64,000 bases of DNA from Gammaproteobacteria bacterium (GCA_903970185.1 CAJCIC010000126.1:1-64000); one strand, 5' to 3'; positions 27,174 to 36,125 are shown, counted from the first letter of the stretch. Notes: generated by a model not told the origin, from the letters alone. Made by a program: numbers and translations.

Positions 27174-27959
27174 TCAGTCGTTTCGCATGAGACTGAATGC
27201 TACCTTACGCTGGACACTGCGCGGCATGAAGCGATTGCTAAATGCCGTGACTGCGTTGATCCAGCCTGGGACGATCGAAGCCCGTTTATTGGCAAGCGCG
27301 CGCAGGCCAATGTTGACCACGGGTCGACTGCGCATCATGACCAGGCGCTGGTATCGCGTCGCCTTCTGCCCCGATACTTTCAGGAATTCCGTGGCGGTAA
27401 TGCCAGGCGAGAGCACGGTAACGGTAACGCCGCGCGGTTTGAGTTCTTCATGCAAAGCTTCGCCAAACAAAAGGACATACGATTTGCTCGCACTGTACGC
27501 AGCGTAAGTGGGGGTCGCCTGGTATCCGCCAATCGAGGCGACCAGCAGAATCCGACCCGCACCCCGTCGCGCCATTGCGCCACCAAACGCGTGCGTGATC
27601 TCGGTCAGGGCGAGAACATTCAGCTGCAGCATATCCAGCGTTCGCGCCAACGGCTGATCGATGAAGTCGCCAAAGAGGCCAAATCCCGCGTTACTGATCA
27701 AGGTGTCGATCGCAATACCCTCCTCGGTAATGCGCCGCAGGAGCTCGATGCCAATGCCAGGGCGCGCCAGGTCCATGCCGAGCACCTTCACGCTGATCTG
27801 GCGACCTTGTTGCAACTCCCGCGCGAGTTCTTCCATCGGCTCGACGCGGCGCGCAACCAGCACCAGGTTGTAGCCTTGCTCGGCCAGTGCCCGCGCGAAG
27901 TCCGCACCAAAGCCGCTCGAAGCTCCAGTGACAAGCGCCCACTTCGGTGATTTTTCCAT
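27174..27959 (-). CDS. Short-chain dehydrogenase/reductase
   Basis: A 261-residue classical SDR. The cofactor motif is TGASSGFG near residue 13, followed by NAG in LISNAGFG, the catalytic Ser in LLVASIGGYQ, and the Tyr-Lys pair in YAAYSASKSY. The C-terminal quarter is arginine-rich with a hydrophobic patch, as in membrane-associated SDRs acting on lipids or steroids. It is the first gene of a two-gene operon with a TetR regulator, with an SD GGAGAT just upstream. The substrate is unknown. Confidence 0.92.
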   Translation of the reverse strand: MEKSPKWALVTGASSGFGADFARALAEQGYNLVLVARRVEPMEELARELQQGRQISVKVLGMDLARPGIGIELLRRITEEGIAIDTLISNAGFGLFGDFIDQPLARTLDMLQLNVLALTEITHAFGGAMARRGAGRILLVASIGGYQATPTYAAYSASKSYVLLFGEALHEELKPRGVTVTVLSPGITATEFLKVSGQKATRYQRLVMMRSRPVVNIGLRALANKRASIVPGWINAVTAFSNRFMPRSVQRKVAFSLMRND

Positions 27960-27971
27960 GACATCTCCAAA

Positions 27972-27993
27972 TTAATTGACTAACGGTCATTTA
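27972..27993. promoter_or_regulatory. TetR-type operator, downstream copy
   Basis: A 22 bp site with the core TTGACTaacGGTCA, an imperfect palindrome of the kind bound by TetR dimers. It lies between the predicted transcription start and the SDR start codon. Its reverse complement differs from the second site (28006-28027) only in the three-base centre. Confidence 0.7.
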
Positions 27994-28001
27994 AAACCCG
28001 G

Positions 28002-28030
28002 ATTATAAATGACCAGCAGTCAATTAACAA
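28002..28030 (-). promoter_or_regulatory. Predicted sigma-70 promoter of the SDR-tetR operon
   Basis: On the minus strand TTGTTA (28030-28025) and a consensus TATAAT (28007-28002) are separated by 17 bp. The spacer holds a TetR-type palindrome. The predicted start near 27995 gives a leader of about 35 nt that contains the second palindrome. Confidence 0.6.
28006..28027. promoter_or_regulatory. TetR-type operator, upstream copy
   Basis: A 22 bp copy, in opposite orientation, of the site at 27972-27993, with core TGACCagcAGTCA. The two centres are 34 bp apart. This copy covers most of the spacer between the predicted -35 and -10 elements, so binding should block RNA polymerase. Confidence 0.7.
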
Positions 28031-28391
28031 GCCTGCGCGTCTCAAGGCAGTCTGCCGCCAGGTGCCGGCAGACCCCGGGTCGGCCTCGCCTTGCCAGACG
28101 CCGCCCAAGCGCTGTGTCTTCCGTGGTCCCTGCAGGCGAGTTCGCGCGACCTCGTCTCGGCATTCAACGAGATAGCCAAACCAGCGAGCTTGCTTGCAAT
28201 CCTGGCACAGCGAGCTCTGTGGCGCGCCAAGGTCGGCAGGTGCACTCGTTCGCGAGAGTTGCGTCGGCAATTTCGCCAAGCGGCCCGGTCACCGCGGCGC
28301 GGCCAAGCCACGGCATGCCCGGTCCTTTTTTCCTGCACGTGTGAGCGCCCCGGGGTCTTGCCCTGCTTCGGACCTGTTCGCGCGGTACCGC
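28031..28391. other. Intergenic region without a supported gene
   Basis: About 360 bp between the SDR promoter and the end of the leftward transporter gene. Open frames exist on both strands, but none has a plausible start, composition or recognisable product. A short palindrome GCGGTACCGC occurs immediately after the transporter stop. Confidence 0.4.
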
Positions 28392-29252
28392 TTACCCGGC
28401 TCGACTGGCCTTGGCTTGTCCTGCTTGGAGGTCCGACGATAGCGGCGCGTGGTTGAGGAGCGCAACCAGTGCCACACCCCCAATGGTGTTGCCCAACGCC
28501 GTCGGCAGGAAGAACTTGAAGAAGTAATCGCCGATCGAGGCGTCGCCTTGGACGACGGCATAGGCGGCTTCCACGGAACCCGCGACGACATGGGGAAACC
28601 CGCCAAGTGCAACGATATAGGTCAGAAGAAAAATGACAAAAATTCGCGCTGATTTTGCGCTAGGCAACATCCACGCCATAAGCGCAATCAACCAGCCTGC
28701 AAAGATCGCCTTGACGAATCCTGGCAAAAGCGGCAAGAAGGCACCGTCCCGGGCAGTTTCAATCAGCGCGCGCGTCGTCGCTTCGGAAAACAGCCCATGA
28801 ACCGAGAGAAGACAGGCGAACAAGACCGTACCGATCAGGTTGGCGACGAGCACGATCGCCCAAAAACGCAGCACGGACAAAAGCGTCGCGCGATCGCGCT
28901 TGACCAGCAGGGGCAGCATCGCCGTCAGCGTGCTCTCTGTAAACAGCTCCTGGCGCCCGAGAATCGTGATCGAGAAGCCGACGGTATAGCCCACAGCAAA
29001 GATAATTCTGCTCCAGGGCGCATCGGGCAAGAGCGCGCGAAAGAGCACGAGGCCGAGAAACGAAAAGCCCATCGAAAGTCCGGCAGACAAACCGGACCAC
29101 GAAACAGCGCTGAAGCTTTTTTCGAGCTCGCTTTCTCCCTCCTCCCGAACGACTTCATGAATGACCAGTGCCTCGGGGGCGGAATGCTGCTCGGCTTGGG
29201 CCTGTTGGCCCTGATCCAAGTGAGGAGAGCCACTACCGGCAGACTTGGTCAC
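28392..29252 (-). CDS. Formate/nitrite transporter (FNT) family protein
   Basis: A 286-residue inner-membrane channel of the FNT family, closest in layout to the YfdC-like branch with a hydrophilic N-terminal tail of about 50 residues. Six hydrophobic segments follow. The family signatures are visible as GFSITILGRQELFTESTL and, in the second half, LTYIVALGGFPHVVAGSVE. FNT proteins pass small monovalent anions such as formate, nitrite or hydrosulfide. The gene starts 14 bp after the cytochrome c gene on the same strand. The anion is not indicated by the sequence. Confidence 0.9.
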   Translation of the reverse strand: MTKSAGSGSPHLDQGQQAQAEQHSAPEALVIHEVVREEGESELEKSFSAVSWSGLSAGLSMGFSFLGLVLFRALLPDAPWSRIIFAVGYTVGFSITILGRQELFTESTLTAMLPLLVKRDRATLLSVLRFWAIVLVANLIGTVLFACLLSVHGLFSEATTRALIETARDGAFLPLLPGFVKAIFAGWLIALMAWMLPSAKSARIFVIFLLTYIVALGGFPHVVAGSVEAAYAVVQGDASIGDYFFKFFLPTALGNTIGGVALVALLNHAPLSSDLQAGQAKASRAG

Positions 29253-29266
29253 GACGATCCCGGATC

Positions 29267-30832
29267 TTAGCGCGGATGATAGCTGCTACTGGGGCTGGCT
29301 TCGGTATACACCAGTTCGGCAAACTGGCCGATGCGCGCAGCTCGCTCGGCAGGAGCGAGCGAAGCATCGGCGTGCAGCGTGCCGCAATAGGTCGTGACGA
29401 TGCCGTTAATGAGTGAGGCAGGAGCGATATCGGGTCGCTCCTTTTTCACTTTTTGCACCGATGTGCGGGCAGTCTCGAGCATCTGGGCTTCAGTCATCGT
29501 GCGCAGATTGGCTGCGATGCCGGATGCATCAACGGCTTTTGCCACGGCCGGGTCTTCGAGCGGCGGGCAGCTTGACTGCGGTGCGCCGTTCATCAAGGTT
29601 TGCGACTCCTTTCGCAGTTTGCCAACCGTGCCGGCTTCAGCCGTTCCGGGCGCCGCATTCTTGCCCAGTTGCCGGACGAAATTGGTGACCTCGGCGACGT
29701 CCTCGTCGGACATCGAAGCGCCCACGGCCGGCATCGGCGCATACGTTGCATGCGCTTCTGCACCACCCAGAACAACCTGGATGACGTCTTCCGGTCCCTT
29801 TGCCGTCACCGAACCATTGCCGCGAAGATCGGCGACAACCCCTGCGATGCCATTGCCTTTGACGCCGTGACAAGACGCGCAGTTGTCCAGGTACACATCG
29901 GCTCCACGCGCATTCTGACCCTTGTAGAGCGCAAGGCGCTGATGCGGCTCCTCTGTCGGTTTGGTCGATTTCAGATAGGCCACCATCGCCTCCAGATCTT
30001 CCGCAGTCGCATGGCTCAGGTTTTCAACCGTTTCGGCCATCGGGCCCAAGGCCACGCCTTTGTCTGGCGTCACGCCCGTCTTCAGATAAGTGACGAGTGC
30101 GCTGTCGCTCCAGCCGCCAATGCCATCGCGGGCATCCCCCGTGATGTTGGGTGCATACCAGTCATCGATGACGCCGCCTTGGAATGCCTTGTCGTACTTG
30201 GATTGGCCGGCAACAGGTCGCGCGTTGTGGCATTCGCCGCAATGCGCAAGGCCATTGACCAGGTAATCTCCGCGGGCGATCTGGGCAGATTGGCCGGGGG
30301 TGGGCTTGAATTCGCCGGCCTTGAAAAAAACGGCACGCCAGGCGAGTAATGATTCCCGCACGCTGAACGGAAAGCGCAACTGGTTTGGCAAGCGCGGATT
30401 GTTGACCGGGGCAAGCGTTTTCAGATAGGCGCGAATGCTCGCAACGTCGGCGCGTGATAGCTTGGTGTAATACGGGAAAGGCATGACCGGATAGAGATAT
30501 TCGCCGTGCTTGCCAATGCCATCGTGCATTGCACGATAAAAGTCGCTGTCGCTCCAGGTACCAATGCCGGTGGCGCCATCAGGCGTGATGTTGGGGGTGG
30601 AAATCGGCCCATACGGCGTATCCATGTAGAGCCCACCGGCAAACGGCTGGCCTTTCGGAGCCGTGTGGCAGGAAACACATCCGCCAATATCGGCGAGGTA
30701 CTTTCCTTTACTGACCTGATCAGAAGCTTGTCCAGCGCAGGCGGCCATGGATACGAACGCGTACAGCACGAGCGCCGCAGCACTTCGAACGCGGGTTGTG
30801 CAAAATCTAAGCTGGGTCATCGAAAGTCTCAC
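29267..30832 (-). CDS. Three-haem cytochrome c with a C-terminal extension
   Basis: A 521-residue exported cytochrome. A signal peptide near residues 14-36 is followed by three haem-binding motifs: CVSCH (52-56), CGECH (198-202) and CASCH (318-322). Each is in a class I cytochrome fold with Met-ligand segments such as YPVMPFP and YAPMPAVG. This is the layout of cytochrome subunits of membrane sugar and alcohol dehydrogenases. About 110 residues after the third domain contain two further Cys but no haem motif. No dehydrogenase subunit is adjacent. It lies downstream of pufC on the same strand, beyond a strong hairpin. ATG 30820 is an alternative start. Confidence 0.88.
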   Translation of the reverse strand: MRLSMTQLRFCTTRVRSAAALVLYAFVSMAACAGQASDQVSKGKYLADIGGCVSCHTAPKGQPFAGGLYMDTPYGPISTPNITPDGATGIGTWSDSDFYRAMHDGIGKHGEYLYPVMPFPYYTKLSRADVASIRAYLKTLAPVNNPRLPNQLRFPFSVRESLLAWRAVFFKAGEFKPTPGQSAQIARGDYLVNGLAHCGECHNARPVAGQSKYDKAFQGGVIDDWYAPNITGDARDGIGGWSDSALVTYLKTGVTPDKGVALGPMAETVENLSHATAEDLEAMVAYLKSTKPTEEPHQRLALYKGQNARGADVYLDNCASCHGVKGNGIAGVVADLRGNGSVTAKGPEDVIQVVLGGAEAHATYAPMPAVGASMSDEDVAEVTNFVRQLGKNAAPGTAEAGTVGKLRKESQTLMNGAPQSSCPPLEDPAVAKAVDASGIAANLRTMTEAQMLETARTSVQKVKKERPDIAPASLINGIVTTYCGTLHADASLAPAERAARIGQFAELVYTEASPSSSYHPR

Positions 30833-30986
30833 CGGTTAGCCAAGGTGCAGGAAGCCGCTTTTTTATCAACGCTGTCATCGAACATGATCACCCCGCCTCC
30901 TTCGAACAGGCGCTGCACCAGCCCTGAATGACGACGCGCCTTGCCGCCATGAATGGGGCAAGGCGTGGTTTGGACAGGTAGCAGAG

Positions 30987-31016
30987 GTCGATTTTTGCTA
31001 TGCGACAGCAATCGAC
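30987..31016 (-). terminator. Second hairpin at the 3' end of the puf transcript
   Basis: Inverted repeats GTCGAT (30987-30992) and ATCGAC (31011-31016) pair, and the inner TGCT/AGCA extends the stem past a three-base bulge. It directly follows the larger hairpin 31019-31060 in the direction of puf transcription and may contribute to termination or protection of the message. Confidence 0.45.
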
Positions 31017-31018
31017 GT

Positions 31019-31060
31019 GCCTGCACACGCTGCGACGCGAGCGTCGCAACGTGTGCAGGC
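31019..31060 (-). terminator. Large stem-loop immediately after pufC
   Basis: A near-perfect 42 nt hairpin: an 11 bp outer stem (GCCTGCACACG with CGTGTGCAGGC), one C-A mismatch, then an inner stem TGCGACGC with GCGTCGCA and a tiny loop. It starts 11 nt downstream of the pufC stop codon. No U-run follows directly, so it may be a transcript-end stabiliser or a Rho-assisted terminator of the puf operon. Confidence 0.65.
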
Positions 31061-31071
31061 AATCTTTCAGG

Positions 31072-32091
31072 TTAGTTGGTGGAAGTCTTGGCCGCCAAGG
31101 CAGGGAAATCGCTCAGCATGCTTTTCCCATACAGCGGTTTATAGGCGCCCTGGTGGCAGGTGGCGCAATCGACCTTGGGTCCATCTCCCATCGGACCATG
31201 CCGGTTCGGGGGCAAGGTTGTTGCGAGCGGGTCCAGATACGCCCCGTTGAGGTCCCGAACCATCCGTATGCCATACCAGGCCGTGGCGCGTTGCGGTGTG
31301 CTTTGGTCCCAATCCGTGAACGAACGGCTGTTATGGCAATAGGTACAGTTAACGCCAAGCGATTCCGACATGTGGATCATCAGGGCGTAGGTCCACTCGG
31401 TCTGCTTGATCGACTTGCGATTTCCCGTTGGCAAGGCAGTCTGACCGACAACGCGGATCTCGTTGGGCGCATCAAGGAACGTGCTCAGCGGATCAAACGG
31501 CAGCGATGACAGTCCTGCGATCTGCGAAGGTTCATTCTTACCGGCGTGATCGCCAAGGACGCCATCCGCATGCTTTTCGCCATCGTTGCCAAACCAGATG
31601 TTGGCTGGGACGGGCTGACCTCGGTGACACGTATAGCATGTCACACCGGTCCCTGCGACGTGGCTCTTCCAGTCCTGATTCAGGTGCTGGGTCATCTGCA
31701 ACATGCGACGCGCGACGACCTTGGTATAGAGCCCATCGGAGGCAAAATTGGCAGCATCGTGGCAATACGTACACCCCTGCGACGGTGCGACCCAGGCGGT
31801 CATGGCCGCCATGATGCCGACGAATTCGGCACTGTCGGTGTCTCCGAGCACCTTTAGGTTCTTGTAGACCGTGCTGGCTTTGGGACCGGGTCCGGGCAGC
31901 GCCGGCGCGACATCCGGGATCGCATTGTTCGCCGCCTGGTCAGCCACGCGGCGCGGGTTATAGACCTCGCCCATGGCGACGCCACGATAACCCCGCTGGA
32001 CGGTTTCAATGGGCGGACGCTCGCAGCCTTGCAGGAGGAAGAAAGCACCCAGGCAGGCAAGCCCTGCCAGCCGTTTCAGCATGATGTTCAT
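31072..32091 (-). CDS. pufC: Photosynthetic reaction centre cytochrome c subunit PufC
   Basis: A 339-residue tetrahaem cytochrome that re-reduces the photo-oxidised special pair from the periplasmic side. The lipoprotein signal ends in LLQGC with Cys23 as lipidation site. Four haem motifs are present: [27 protein letters not shown] and CATCHQGAY. Met axial-ligand helices precede each motif, for example [10 protein letters not shown] and YALMIHMSE. Its start overlaps the pufM stop by 4 bp. It is the last gene of pufBALMC and is followed by two hairpins. Confidence 0.97.
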   Translation of the reverse strand: MNIMLKRLAGLACLGAFFLLQGCERPPIETVQRGYRGVAMGEVYNPRRVADQAANNAIPDVAPALPGPGPKASTVYKNLKVLGDTDSAEFVGIMAAMTAWVAPSQGCTYCHDAANFASDGLYTKVVARRMLQMTQHLNQDWKSHVAGTGVTCYTCHRGQPVPANIWFGNDGEKHADGVLGDHAGKNEPSQIAGLSSLPFDPLSTFLDAPNEIRVVGQTALPTGNRKSIKQTEWTYALMIHMSESLGVNCTYCHNSRSFTDWDQSTPQRATAWYGIRMVRDLNGAYLDPLATTLPPNRHGPMGDGPKVDCATCHQGAYKPLYGKSMLSDFPALAAKTSTN

Positions 32092-33068
32092 GGTTGCCCC
32101 GACGGTAAGGTGGCCGGGTCAACAATGTGCCCAAATACCGCTGGGTACGATGGAGCGACGCCGTGCTTGAGCGCCCACAGGAACCAATTGTCGACAACGG
32201 TCCCCGTCAGCAGAATTCCGATGCCCCCGGTCAGTGGCGTCAGTACGGCGAACCACCAGGCCCAGCGATGGATCGATTCCATCGTTGCATTAAAGCCCAT
32301 CGTCCAGCGCCAGAAGAGTGCGGCGCGTTCGACCGCTGTGCCCCGGTCTACGATTTGTTCCAGCTCGCGCTCGCCACCGAAGCGGCTGACTGCAAGGATG
32401 GTCGCGCCATGCATTGCGAACAGGAGCGTCGAGCCGTAGAGGAACGCGATCGAGAGCATGTGAAACGGACAGTAGAACAGGTTGCCGTAGCGAATTGAAA
32501 ACGCGGCGACCCAATCCAAGTGGGGGAAGATGCCAAACGGCACGGCTTCACCGAACGTCCCCATCAGCACCGGCCGAATGAAGCCAAGCACCAGCATCAG
32601 CCATATCGCAGAAGCGAACGCCCAGGTGGTATGGGTTCCCATACCGAGCGCCTTGGCGCGCCGGTACATGCGCACGCACCATAGAATCACTGAGATCGTG
32701 AGAAAGAAGCCCGCCATCAGCCACCAGCCGCCCTCATTGAGGGGCGGAAGATGCAGCCCATTGGCAGGCGCCGGCGGCTCAAGCGCGAGCCAGGGCAACT
32801 GCCGCGCGAACTGGATCGGATTCCAGTTGACCGAGGCGAACATGTTAAGCCCGATGATCTCAAAGGCAATGAATCCGAAGATCAACGAGGCAAGGCCAGT
32901 CGCTCCGAGATAGATCGGTCCGATCTGGGCATCGCCAAAATAGCCAAGCCAGCGCAGATAGAACGGCTTGACTTGGCGGATCCAGGTACCGCGTCCAAGC
33001 GGCACGCCCCACTCGGGAGTTGTTGAGCGAACCTGCACGCGGGTAAAAATATTCTGATATTCAAGCAC
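32088..33068 (-). CDS. pufM: Photosynthetic reaction centre M subunit
   Basis: A 326-residue five-helix membrane protein that binds the special pair, accessory bacteriochlorophyll, the primary quinone and the non-haem iron together with PufL. The family start [14 protein letters not shown] is present, and helix D/E carry the bacteriochlorophyll and iron ligands (His in [19 protein letters not shown] and in [17 protein letters not shown]). It is encoded 19 bp after pufL and overlaps pufC by 4 bp. Confidence 0.97.
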   Translation of the reverse strand: MLEYQNIFTRVQVRSTTPEWGVPLGRGTWIRQVKPFYLRWLGYFGDAQIGPIYLGATGLASLIFGFIAFEIIGLNMFASVNWNPIQFARQLPWLALEPPAPANGLHLPPLNEGGWWLMAGFFLTISVILWCVRMYRRAKALGMGTHTTWAFASAIWLMLVLGFIRPVLMGTFGEAVPFGIFPHLDWVAAFSIRYGNLFYCPFHMLSIAFLYGSTLLFAMHGATILAVSRFGGERELEQIVDRGTAVERAALFWRWTMGFNATMESIHRWAWWFAVLTPLTGGIGILLTGTVVDNWFLWALKHGVAPSYPAVFGHIVDPATLPSGQP

Positions 33069-33087
33069 GATGTCTCCTCGCGTTCGT

Positions 33088-33912
33088 TTAATTCCAAATC
33101 GGAAGATTCAGCCACCAGCTCCACCACTCGGGCCAGCCTCGGGTCCAAAATGGGCCGCTGATGATGATGCACACGGCACTCCAGAATCCTGCGGACAAGG
33201 CGAGGAACAGCCCCAGCCGGTGAATGCCCAGCGTGCCGATGGAATAGCCAATCGCGTCCCTGAAGAACGTGTTCTCGTGCTCGACGGTCTTGACCACCTG
33301 GCCAGGCCCGGGATTCGTCGCCGAGAGGATCAAAGAGCCGTGCAGTGAGAGCGCAAAGGTCGTCGCGAAGAAGAAACTCACGGCCAGCATGTGCGCGGGG
33401 TTATAGTGAAAGTGCAGATACTGGTATCCGGTGTTGGAGACCCAGTCGAGGTGAGCGATGATGCCGTAGGGAAAACCGTTTCCCCAGGCGCCCATCAACA
33501 GCGGCCGCACCACCACCAGGCTGAAATAGGCGAGGATCGCGACGCCGAAGGCGAACGGCACGTGAAGGCCGATGCCGAGTTTGCGACAGATCTCGACCTC
33601 CCTTAGCATCCACGAGACAAACGCGCCAAGCGCGCAAATCGTGATCAACTGCCAAAGCCCCCCGGCCATCAGGGGTGCGAGGCCCAATCCGTACTTCAGA
33701 TCCGGGGGCGCAATGTTGATCTGCCACAGGTTCCACGTATTGCCGTGGGCAGCACCCCAGACGATCAGGGCGACCCCAACTATCGTGAAGAACACCGTCG
33801 TGACGCCAAAGAATCCGACGAAAAAGGGGCCAACCCAAAAATCGAACAGATCGCCGCCAATCAATGTCCCGCCACGCACGCGGTACTTTCTTTCAAAGCT
33901 AAGCAGGGCCAT
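33088..33912 (-). CDS. pufL: Photosynthetic reaction centre L subunit
   Basis: A 274-residue five-helix partner of PufM. The N-terminus [17 protein letters not shown] is that of the family and fixes the start at 33912, although the frame extends further upstream. Bacteriochlorophyll and iron ligands lie in [26 protein letters not shown] and [13 protein letters not shown]. The C-terminal WPEWWSWW is typical. A 190 bp untranslated stretch with a strong hairpin separates it from pufA. Confidence 0.97.
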   Translation of the reverse strand: MALLSFERKYRVRGGTLIGGDLFDFWVGPFFVGFFGVTTVFFTIVGVALIVWGAAHGNTWNLWQINIAPPDLKYGLGLAPLMAGGLWQLITICALGAFVSWMLREVEICRKLGIGLHVPFAFGVAILAYFSLVVVRPLLMGAWGNGFPYGIIAHLDWVSNTGYQYLHFHYNPAHMLAVSFFFATTFALSLHGSLILSATNPGPGQVVKTVEHENTFFRDAIGYSIGTLGIHRLGLFLALSAGFWSAVCIIISGPFWTRGWPEWWSWWLNLPIWN

Positions 33913-34040
33913 ATGCAGAAATCTCCCGAATTCGCTGTCGCGTTGCATGTCAAGCCAACGCGCACAAAACACAAAGGACGATCAGTCCAGCTTCAATCGC
34001 TTACAGCTATCTTGCTAACGCACTACGCTTGACTCGTTGG

Positions 34041-34075
34041 GTGCCAGAATCCGGCTTGCGCCGAATCCTGGGCAC
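34041..34075 (-). other. Intercistronic hairpin between pufA and pufL
   Basis: An imperfect 15-16 bp stem with a 4 nt loop. The arms GTGCCAGAATCCGGC (34041-34055) and GCCGAATCCTGGGCAC (34060-34075) pair with one bulge and two mismatches or wobbles. It begins 27 nt after the pufA stop. Similar hairpins in Rhodobacter shield the pufBA segment from 3' exonucleases, giving more LH1 than reaction centre message. The same role is inferred here. Confidence 0.7.
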
Positions 34076-34102
34076 TTCGTGCAACTTCGAACGGCAGTCC
34101 GA

Positions 34103-34306
34103 CTACTTGGACGGCGCCGTGGTTTGGGCTGGTGGCATGGCCGAGTTTTGCGCCGCTGCAACGTGTCCAGTCCGTGGTCCATCCAGCCAGTTGAAGCGAT
34201 CTGTGCTCAACAGGATGAAATGGATCACCAACGCCAAGGCAAAGAGAAATGTGAACAGGGCAACCAGCGTCCTGCGGGGATCGAACAACAACCAAATTCT
34301 CCACAT
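34103..34306 (-). CDS. pufA: LH1 light-harvesting alpha polypeptide
   Basis: A 67-residue single-span antenna protein. [20 protein letters not shown] is the standard LH1 alpha N-terminus, and the bacteriochlorophyll-binding His is in [11 protein letters not shown] with a Trp eleven residues later (RFNWLDG). The C-terminal tail of about 18 residues is rich in Ala, Pro and Thr. It starts 12 bp after pufB. The alpha-beta pairs form the ring round the reaction centre. Confidence 0.96.
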   Translation of the reverse strand: MWRIWLLFDPRRTLVALFTFLFALALVIHFILLSTDRFNWLDGPRTGHVAAAQNSAMPPAQTTAPSK

Positions 34307-34318
34307 GGTCTCTCCTCC

Positions 34319-34555
34319 TTATGCCATGAAGGCATGAGCTACCGCGGCATCTGCTGCCACCTTGACACCGTCAATCATCGACGTATATCCAGATGGACCA
34401 GGTAACCACGGGCGCCACTGCCAGGCCAGAATGTGGGCGATGATCGCCACAACCAGGAAGATCAGAAAGCTGGCCATGAAGATCCTGTGGAACTCCTTGG
34501 CTTCCTGTTCTGACAACCCGGATAGCGACTCACCGCGCCTTTCGGTTTCAATCAT
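34319..34555 (-). CDS. pufB: LH1 light-harvesting beta polypeptide with an extended C-terminus
   Basis: A 78-residue antenna protein. The N-terminal acidic region leads to [20 protein letters not shown], then the membrane span with the bacteriochlorophyll-binding His in [20 protein letters not shown]. Most beta chains end soon after WLPGP-GY; here about 20 further residues follow ([14 protein letters not shown] and beyond). The start at 34555 is set by the perfect Shine-Dalgarno GGAGGTGA; the frame is open further upstream. Confidence 0.95.
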   Translation of the reverse strand: MIETERRGESLSGLSEQEAKEFHRIFMASFLIFLVVAIIAHILAWQWRPWLPGPSGYTSMIDGVKVAADAAVAHAFMA

Positions 34556-34568
34556 AGAAATCACCTCC

Positions 34569-34588
34569 AAAAAGGCCTTTCGGCCGAC
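34569..34588 (-). promoter_or_regulatory. Hairpin with U-run in the pufB leader
   Basis: On the minus strand GGCC-GAAA-GGCC is followed by TTTTT and then directly by the pufB Shine-Dalgarno. A 4 bp GC stem with a GNRA tetraloop and a U-run resembles a small attenuator or a 5' stabilising element between bchZ and pufB. Confidence 0.45.
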
Positions 34589-34673
34589 TTCCGCACACTG
34601 CCCGCGCGGACGGGACTGACGTGCAACAACCACGGCAATACTTGAATTCGATCAATGGCATTCAGGTCTTGAG

Positions 34674-36125
34674 TCATGCGAGGGCACCCGTGCGGCGCAA
34701 CGCTTCGGCACCGAGCACCCGCGCCAGGGTGACCTCGGTATCGCCCGCCTCTCGCGCACTTTTCTCGATCGCATCGCGCATGCGCTTGGCAGCACTGATG
34801 CGCACGAGCACCGGTTCTGTCTCGACCAGCTCGTCGAGCATCTCCTTGGCGTCTTCGTGCCAGCTCATCTCCGCATGCAAGCGGGCGGGCGTGGCATCGA
34901 CGCGGTCAAGCTCGGTGCCAAGCGGCAGGATATGGAACAGCGCGTCAAACAGCGCGTTGCAGACTTCCTGGATCAGATAAGTCGCACCGCCATAGCCCAT
35001 GAAGGGCGTACCGTTGTGGCGTCGAATGATCGCGCCTGGGAACGAGGCCGGGATGTAGCTTGCGCGTGAGGCGTTTTCGGCCATGTACATGCGTTCGTTG
35101 TAGCTACCGAACATCACCAACGGTGGCTTTTCCTTGATCAATTTGCGCACGGCGTCGTTATCCGTCTTGGCGCCTGGTTTTCGCGCCACGGCAAACGTGC
35201 ACGGAAGACCCATTTCTTCCTCGAGAAAGTGGCGGATGCCGCGCGTATAGGTTTCGTTGGCGACGACGGCAAAACTTGCCGTACCGAAAAAATCCTGCGT
35301 CACCGAACGCCACAGGTCCCAGATCGGCTTGATCGTGGTGTGCTTCTCCCGCTCGATGAATGGCTCGGCATCGATGCCGAGGAGCTCGCCCAGGCTGCGC
35401 AGGAACTTGGTCGTGCTGTGCAAGCCGATCGGGGCCTGCAGATACGGTCGCTCGAGCGCTTCGCAAAGCAATCTTCCGAACTCCCGGTACATGCAGATGT
35501 TGACATCGGCGTTGACCAGCTGCTGCACGTCGGCGAGATGGCTTCCGAGCGGAAAGACCATGTTGATCTCGGCACCAATGCCTTCGACCAGCCGACATAT
35601 TTCCGCCAGATCGCTTGGCGAGTTAAACGTGCCATAGCACGGCCCGATGATGTTGACCCGTGGCTTTTCACCCGCAAGGCGAGGCTTTCTTGGCGGCACA
35701 TGGCGTTCGGCGTACTGCGTCCAAAGCCAGTACATGGCGCGATTCGCACACTGCCACTGGTCCTCGTCGATGGTGCGCGGCAAGAAGCGCTGGATGTTGG
35801 TTCCCTCAGGCGTGACGCCGCCGCCGATCATCTCGGCAATCGAGCCGGTTACAACGACGGCGGGAAGATCCGGATCGAGGCTGGCATGCGCACGCCTCAT
35901 CGCGCCCTCGGTGCCTTCACGCCCGAGATGCTCCTCGCTTAATCCCGTGACCACAATCGGCAGCTCGTGCGGTGGCAGCGCGTCGGTGTAGTGAAGCACC
36001 GAGGTCACGGGAAGGTTCTCGCAGCCTACCGGTCCGTCGATGACCACCTGCAAGCCCTTGATGGCCGTAAAGACATAAACGGCCCCCCAGTAGCCTCCTG
36101 CGCGATCGTGATCGAGCACAAGCAT
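34674..36125 (-). CDS. bchZ: Chlorophyllide a reductase subunit Z
   Basis: A 483-residue nitrogenase-like catalytic subunit. With BchY it forms the component that reduces the C7-C8 bond of chlorophyllide a to the bacteriochlorin. The cluster ligand Cys35 ([13 protein letters not shown]) is at the position reported for the family. The nucleotide-independent core continues through [14 protein letters not shown] and the C-terminal [20 protein letters not shown] typical of BchB/BchZ. It overlaps the bchY stop by 1 bp and precedes the puf genes by about 120 bp. Confidence 0.96.
   Translation of the reverse strand: MLVLDHDRAGGYWGAVYVFTAIKGLQVVIDGPVGCENLPVTSVLHYTDALPPHELPIVVTGLSEEHLGREGTEGAMRRAHASLDPDLPAVVVTGSIAEMIGGGVTPEGTNIQRFLPRTIDEDQWQCANRAMYWLWTQYAERHVPPRKPRLAGEKPRVNIIGPCYGTFNSPSDLAEICRLVEGIGAEINMVFPLGSHLADVQQLVNADVNICMYREFGRLLCEALERPYLQAPIGLHSTTKFLRSLGELLGIDAEPFIEREKHTTIKPIWDLWRSVTQDFFGTASFAVVANETYTRGIRHFLEEEMGLPCTFAVARKPGAKTDNDAVRKLIKEKPPLVMFGSYNERMYMAENASRASYIPASFPGAIIRRHNGTPFMGYGGATYLIQEVCNALFDALFHILPLGTELDRVDATPARLHAEMSWHEDAKEMLDELVETEPVLVRISAAKRMRDAIEKSAREAGDTEVTLARVLGAEALRRTGALA

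Noticed and set aside
28091-28456. 121-codon plus-strand frame between the SDR promoter and the FNT gene
   Set aside because: It runs into the well-supported FNT gene on the other strand and has no family features.
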